The translations under genes and the position numbers were made by a program. The notes beneath the pieces were generated by a model that saw nothing but the letters and a program-made list of their open reading frames with translations, was not told the origin of the DNA and did no database searches. Shown piece by piece: positions 60,656-64,000 of a stretch of DNA of 64,000 bases. This stretch comes from Actinoallomurus sp963799975 (lineage in GTDB: Bacteria; Actinomycetota; Actinomycetes; Streptosporangiales; Streptosporangiaceae), in NCBI GenBank assembly GCA_963799975.1, contig CAWCZF010000002.1, positions 186,001 through 250,000 on the forward strand, in the 5' to 3' direction. Numbering within the stretch: position 1 is the stretch's first letter; each line of letters starts with the position of its first letter.

Positions 60656-61213
60656 TCAGGCGTGCGCCTTGCGGTATTGCCGCACCTTGTGGCGATTGCC
60701 GCACGCCTTCATGTCACACCATTGACGCTGTCCGGGACGCGACGTGTCGACGAACAGCAACGAGCAATCGGAGAAGGCGCACTCGCGTACGCGGGCGAGC
60801 CAGGGGCCGGTCAGCAGGTCGATGGCGTCGCGCGCCACCGTGGCCAGGCCGGCCTCGACGGCGCGTGCGGAGCACAGCGTGACCGAACGTGCGTCCGCCG
60901 CCAGCTCGGGCGCGAAGTCGGGGCGCCGCGCCCAGGAGTTGACCAGCGCGACGTCGGCCCGCGCCGGCGTCTCGTGTATCGCGGGGTGTACGAGCCGGTA
61001 GATCGCCTCGCGCAGCTCACGTGCGTCGTCGAGGCCGCACGCGTCGGCGGGCACGTCCGCCGGCAGTGAGAGGGCGCGCTGGAACCAGCTGCCCAGGTCG
61101 GCAGGGACCGCGAGGCGCTCGACGGGTACCCGATAGCGCCCGCCCAGCGTGGCGGCGAAATCGAGGCAGAGCCGGCCGCCCCTGAATCTGAAGTCGAACT
61201 TGTCCTGCGGCAA
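60656..61213 (-). CDS. CGNR zinc-finger regulator (ABATE domain)
   Basis: A 185-residue protein that appears to start at a TTG (61213). The N-terminal FRGGRLCLDFAATLGGR and helical middle match the ABATE stress-induced domain. The C terminus has CAFSDCSLLFVDTS and QWCDMKACGNRHKVRQYR, the Cys pairs and CGNR signature of the DNA-binding zinc finger. It is the only opposite-strand gene inside the cluster and may regulate the methyltransferase/ATP-grasp side. Confidence 0.9.
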   Translation of the reverse strand: MPQDKFDFRFRGGRLCLDFAATLGGRYRVPVERLAVPADLGSWFQRALSLPADVPADACGLDDARELREAIYRLVHPAIHETPARADVALVNSWARRPDFAPELAADARSVTLCSARAVEAGLATVARDAIDLLTGPWLARVRECAFSDCSLLFVDTSRPGQRQWCDMKACGNRHKVRQYRKAHA

Positions 61214-61589
61214 TTGTCATCAGCTCCGACCCCATTCTAGGCAACCCTCGGCCGCAGTGATCGTTAATCGCTAATTCTAATAGCCTGATCAGGTGCTCGA
61301 AACAGCGTGACTCTCCGTCGAAAGATCACGAGTGGGCACAAGCGGCCGGGCGGTGGCGCGGACCCTGTCCCCCTGCTGCCTTCCCGCAGGTGACGGCGGG
61401 GGAAATGTCAGCTGGACGCCAATTCAACAAATCCCCCGGTTCGGCGGGAAGCCTCCGCCATACCTCAGAAACGACGACCGAACAAGACGTCTATCGGCAA
61501 TCAGCTTTACCGAAAAAGCGTCTGGCCAACCCGGCCTTTTGTAAATAAGATCCTGGGAGCGTCCGAATGCATCGGTTACCGGAGGATTA
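61214..61589. other. 376-bp intergenic control region
   Basis: The divergent gap between the CGNR and methyltransferase genes. I see no gene in it. The TCCCCCTGCTGCC...GGCGGGGGA segment (61366-61400) can fold into a loose hairpin, and the downstream half is AT-richer, ending with the CCGGAGG ribosome site of the methyltransferase gene. Confidence 0.5.
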
Positions 61590-62615
61590 ATGTCCGCTGA
61601 GAAGAACGGCGCCTTCGTGCCCGGCAACGACCTTCGAGCACAGCTGGAGCAGCTGCGCCGCCATTGTCCGGACGTGTATCGCCGCATCGACCTGGAACGT
61701 GTCGAGTCGTGGGAGTGGGAACGCGCGCGAAACGGCGTGCACCGCGACGACTTCGACGCCGACGCCGCGGGCGGCCGCGGTTCGAGCTACGTCCGCGCCC
61801 AGGTGCTCAACGTGGACGCGCGCGCCCACGGGATCGGCCAGCTGATGGAGCTGATGCGGCCGGCCACCGAGGGCGAGCTGACCGGCCGCCGTACGATCGT
61901 CGACCTGCTCGGCGGAAACGGCCTGGTACGGCAGGTCTGTGCCCGGCTTGGCCTGCACGACGTCGAGATCGTGACCTGTGACGCCTCGCCGCACATGGTG
62001 CAGACCGCCTGGGCGGCGGGCAACCCGGCGCTGCTCCAGCGCGCCGAGCGGCAGCTCTTCCAGCCGGAGTCGGTCGACGGCGTGCTGCTCGCGTACGGCA
62101 GCCACCACATTCCGCCGGAAGACCGCAGCGCCGTGGTCGAGGACGCCTATCGCGTGCTCCGGCAGGGCGGAACGTTCCTCCTCCACGACTTCCAGGCCGG
62201 CTCCCCGATGGACACCTGGTTCAGCACGATCGTCGACCCGTATTCGCAGACCGGGCACGAGTTCGAGCACTTCACCCGCGACGAGATCGAGGGATACCTG
62301 AGCAAGGCCGGGTTCGACGCGTACGAGGTCGTGGAAATCGACGATCCGTACGCCGCGACCGGGCCGTCTCCCGAGATCGCCGAGCTGAATCTCGGCGAAT
62401 ACCTCGTCAACATGTACGGCCTCTGCAAGATTCCGGCCGACCTGGACGCGGAGGAGGCATTCCGCTGGGCCGTGGAGCGGGCGAAGGGGATATTCGAATA
62501 CCACGATGCCGACGGCGGGACGCTGCGCAGCGCCCTGGAGTTCGTCGAGGGCCTGCGGTCGTGGCAGATGACGATTCCGCGAAAGGCACTCGTCGGAGTC
62601 GGTCGCAGACTGTGA
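61590..62615 (+). CDS. Class I SAM-dependent methyltransferase
   Basis: A 341-residue protein from the ATG at 61590 behind CCGGAGGA. Motif I is TIVDLLGGNGLVRQVCARLG (here LGGNG for the usual ExGxG), then VEIVTCDASPHMVQTAW, VDGVLLAYGSHHIPPEDR and YRVLRQGGTFLLHDF. The N-terminal ~100 residues (LRRHCPDVYRRIDLERVESW) are extra and helical. The substrate is unknown. It probably decorates the cluster product. There are no TTA codons in it. Confidence 0.85.
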   Translation: MSAEKNGAFVPGNDLRAQLEQLRRHCPDVYRRIDLERVESWEWERARNGVHRDDFDADAAGGRGSSYVRAQVLNVDARAHGIGQLMELMRPATEGELTGRRTIVDLLGGNGLVRQVCARLGLHDVEIVTCDASPHMVQTAWAAGNPALLQRAERQLFQPESVDGVLLAYGSHHIPPEDRSAVVEDAYRVLRQGGTFLLHDFQAGSPMDTWFSTIVDPYSQTGHEFEHFTRDEIEGYLSKAGFDAYEVVEIDDPYAATGPSPEIAELNLGEYLVNMYGLCKIPADLDAEEAFRWAVERAKGIFEYHDADGGTLRSALEFVEGLRSWQMTIPRKALVGVGRRL

Positions 62616-62876
62616 CCGCCGGCGTACGGATCGGAGAGGCCGGCCGGCCTTTCCCCTCCGCGCGGATCGCGACCTGACGTTCCGGCCGTCCCCGGCGAAC
62701 GGGGAGGACATCCGGCATAGAGATCTCTATCGCGGACTTTCCGCGTTCATCGGGCATGGCGGGCTGTTCCACTACTACGGTGGCATGTAACCTCCCATAG
62801 TGGTTACCCGCGGTGAGGTCCCCCGATACGGGCTCTGCTCCTCGCCGGACGCCCAGGCCGAACGACAAGGATCTCC
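62616..62876. promoter_or_regulatory. Palindrome-rich gap before the ATP-grasp gene
   Basis: Contains the perfect 14-base palindrome ATAGAGATCTCTAT (62717-62730) and the inverted repeat GTAACC (62787-62792)/GGTTAC (62802-62807). These may be operators for a cluster regulator. No gene is seen. Confidence 0.5.
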
Positions 62877-64000
62877 ATGGACCGTTACGCGATTATCGTC
62901 GACGCTTATCACATCCCCTTTGAAGACTCCCGCGGATTCGCCAGCGCCTTTCGCAGTCGAGGCGTCCTGCCGATCGCGGTCATGAGCACTCCGGAGCCCA
63001 TGGAAGCGTTTCTCCCGCGGTGGTTCCCCGACGACTTCGCCGCCGTCCACTACTTCGACGGCGACTTCGACAAGCTCGTCGCGACCGTGAAGGCGTACGA
63101 CCCGATCTGTATCGTTCCCGGCCTCGAACCCGGCGTCGAACTCGCCGGCGACCTCGTGGACGCCGTGCTCCCCGGCACCGGAAACGTGCCGGGATCCTCC
63201 CCCGCCCACCGGGACAAGGCCCTGATGGCCAAGGCCTTAGAGGACGCGGGGGTCCCCCACATCCGTACGGTCAGCTCCGCCGACCCGGAGGAGATCGCCC
63301 GCTGGCTCAAGGCCAACGACCTCGAGGGCCGCCCGCTGGTCATCAAGCCGCCCAGGAGCAGCGGCGCCGAGGACGTGCGCCTGATCGAGGCGGGCGACGA
63401 CTGGCGGCCCTACTTCGACCGGCTGATCGGCTCCGTCGACCACTACGGCCAGGCCAACGAGAAGGTCATCATCCAGGAGTTCGTGGAGGGCACCGAGTAC
63501 ATCGTCGACCTGTACTCCGTGGACGGGCAGCACGGCCTGGTCGACGTCTGCGTCTACAAGAAGCGCGTCCGCGACGGCGAGATCGGCATCTACGACGTCG
63601 CCGACTTCCTCGCGCCGGACGACCCGATCGTCAAGCCGCTCGCCGACTACACCGCGCTGGCCGCCGACGCGTGCGGCATCCGCAACGGCTCGACGCACGC
63701 GGAGGTCATGCTCACCCCCGACGGCCCGGTGCTCGTCGAACTCGCGGCACGCTACTCCGGCAGCTGCATGATGATCTCCGGTTCGCTCGCCACCGGCGAC
63801 AACCAGATCGACCGTACGGTCCGGCACTATGTCGACGGTGAGTACACCCCGTGGTTCGAGCTCGAGCGCGAGGTGCGTACGGTCTGGCTCGCCGCCGAGA
63901 GCGACGGCGCGCTGCGCAACATGGACACCTTCCAGGAAGTACGGAAGATGCCGACTTACTATGCGATGAGCCTGCCGGAGAACGGGAAGGTCGTCCCGCA
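62877..64000 (+). CDS. ATP-grasp ligase (3' truncated by window end)
   Basis: ATG 62877 follows CAAGGA; the frame is open to base 64000 (374 codons). IVPGLEPGVELAGDLVDAV, HRDKALMAKALEDAGVPHIRT, GRPLVIKPPRSSGAEDVRLIE (ATP-binding Lys and loop), IIQEFVEGTEYIVDLYSVDG and HAEVMLTPDGPVLVELAARYSGSC (Mg-binding Glu) are ATP-grasp landmarks like those of BacD-type amino-acid ligases and D-Ala ligase relatives. It would join a carboxyl group to an amine. Codon 121 is TTA. It is the likely bond-forming enzyme of the cluster. Confidence 0.9.
   Translation, partial: MDRYAIIVDAYHIPFEDSRGFASAFRSRGVLPIAVMSTPEPMEAFLPRWFPDDFAAVHYFDGDFDKLVATVKAYDPICIVPGLEPGVELAGDLVDAVLPGTGNVPGSSPAHRDKALMAKALEDAGVPHIRTVSSADPEEIARWLKANDLEGRPLVIKPPRSSGAEDVRLIEAGDDWRPYFDRLIGSVDHYGQANEKVIIQEFVEGTEYIVDLYSVDGQHGLVDVCVYKKRVRDGEIGIYDVADFLAPDDPIVKPLADYTALAADACGIRNGSTHAEVMLTPDGPVLVELAARYSGSCMMISGSLATGDNQIDRTVRHYVDGEYTPWFELEREVRTVWLAAESDGALRNMDTFQEVRKMPTYYAMSLPENGKVVP

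Noticed and set aside
61332..61544. A 70-codon frame upstream of the methyltransferase
   Set aside because: No ribosome site or protein-like pattern; more likely part of the control region.
57748..62615. Daptide-type cluster (iron ADH plus methyltransferase plus peptide)
   Set aside because: No aminotransferase, membrane partner or daptide-like precursor with a C-terminal Thr is present; the ADH is of the ADHFE1 type.

Overview
The window is very GC-rich DNA with strong codon bias, GTG and TTG starts alongside ATG, short intergenic gaps and frequent GTAC/CGTACG words. Many LuxR/NB-ARC, TetR, ECF-sigma and WYL regulators, a lanthipeptide locus, a type VII-secretion-like gene pair and TTA codons confined to secondary-metabolism-like genes point to a filamentous actinomycete. 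A Streptosporangiales member such as a Thermomonosporaceae is my guess, but the sequence alone does not settle the family. No rRNA, tRNA, CRISPR array, transposase or replication origin was found. The window opens inside one gene and closes inside another.

1-17.5 kb is accessory chromosome made of small stress, redox and regulator units. These are a GCS2-type carboxylate-amine ligase with a frameshifted diiron-type redox protein and a CDGSH protein; a VOC protein; a DGPF/ECF42 sigma pair; two RibD-like reductases; MarR/SDR; an alpha/beta hydrolase-LuxR fusion; a decayed patch at 8.5-11.1 kb; XRE/SnoaL; rhodanese/TetR; an ArsR-SRPBCC-reductase operon; DUF2332; an AhpD-like protein; and TetR. 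Several regulators have readable palindromic operators in their own promoters.

17.6-34.2 kb holds a small flavoprotein operon of unknown role, an orphan HoxX/HypX protein, DUF1905/DUF1761/TetR, a SnoaL-ECF sigma pair and a seven-repeat beta-propeller-like protein. It also holds a decayed PadR-ABC transporter locus, a nitronate monooxygenase, and an epoxide hydrolase-AlkZ-like DNA glycosylase operon facing a WYL regulator.

34.5-46.8 kb holds a class II lanthipeptide locus (LuxR-type regulator, 63-residue precursor, LanM and a convergent sulfotransferase), an additional glutamyl-tRNA synthetase, an EspC/WXG100-like protein followed by a large membrane protein ending in polyproline and a LysM-like domain, an SDR and a DinB protein.

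47.6-64 kb is the most interesting part. A LysR regulator precedes a mostly co-directional set: RraA-like, DUF2817 (M14-like) hydrolase, aspartate-semialdehyde dehydrogenase, an aspartokinase without recognisable ACT domains, two M29-aminopeptidase-like paralogues with a 22-codon peptide gene and a strong hairpin between them, a heme-oxygenase-like diiron protein, an unknown protein, an ADHFE1-type iron alcohol dehydrogenase and an aldehyde dehydrogenase. A CGNR regulator, a methyltransferase and an ATP-grasp ligase follow. Five of these genes each carry one TTA codon. I read it as an undescribed biosynthetic cluster that builds an aspartate-derived amino acid, possibly on or with a ribosomal peptide. 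The product is not predictable from sequence.
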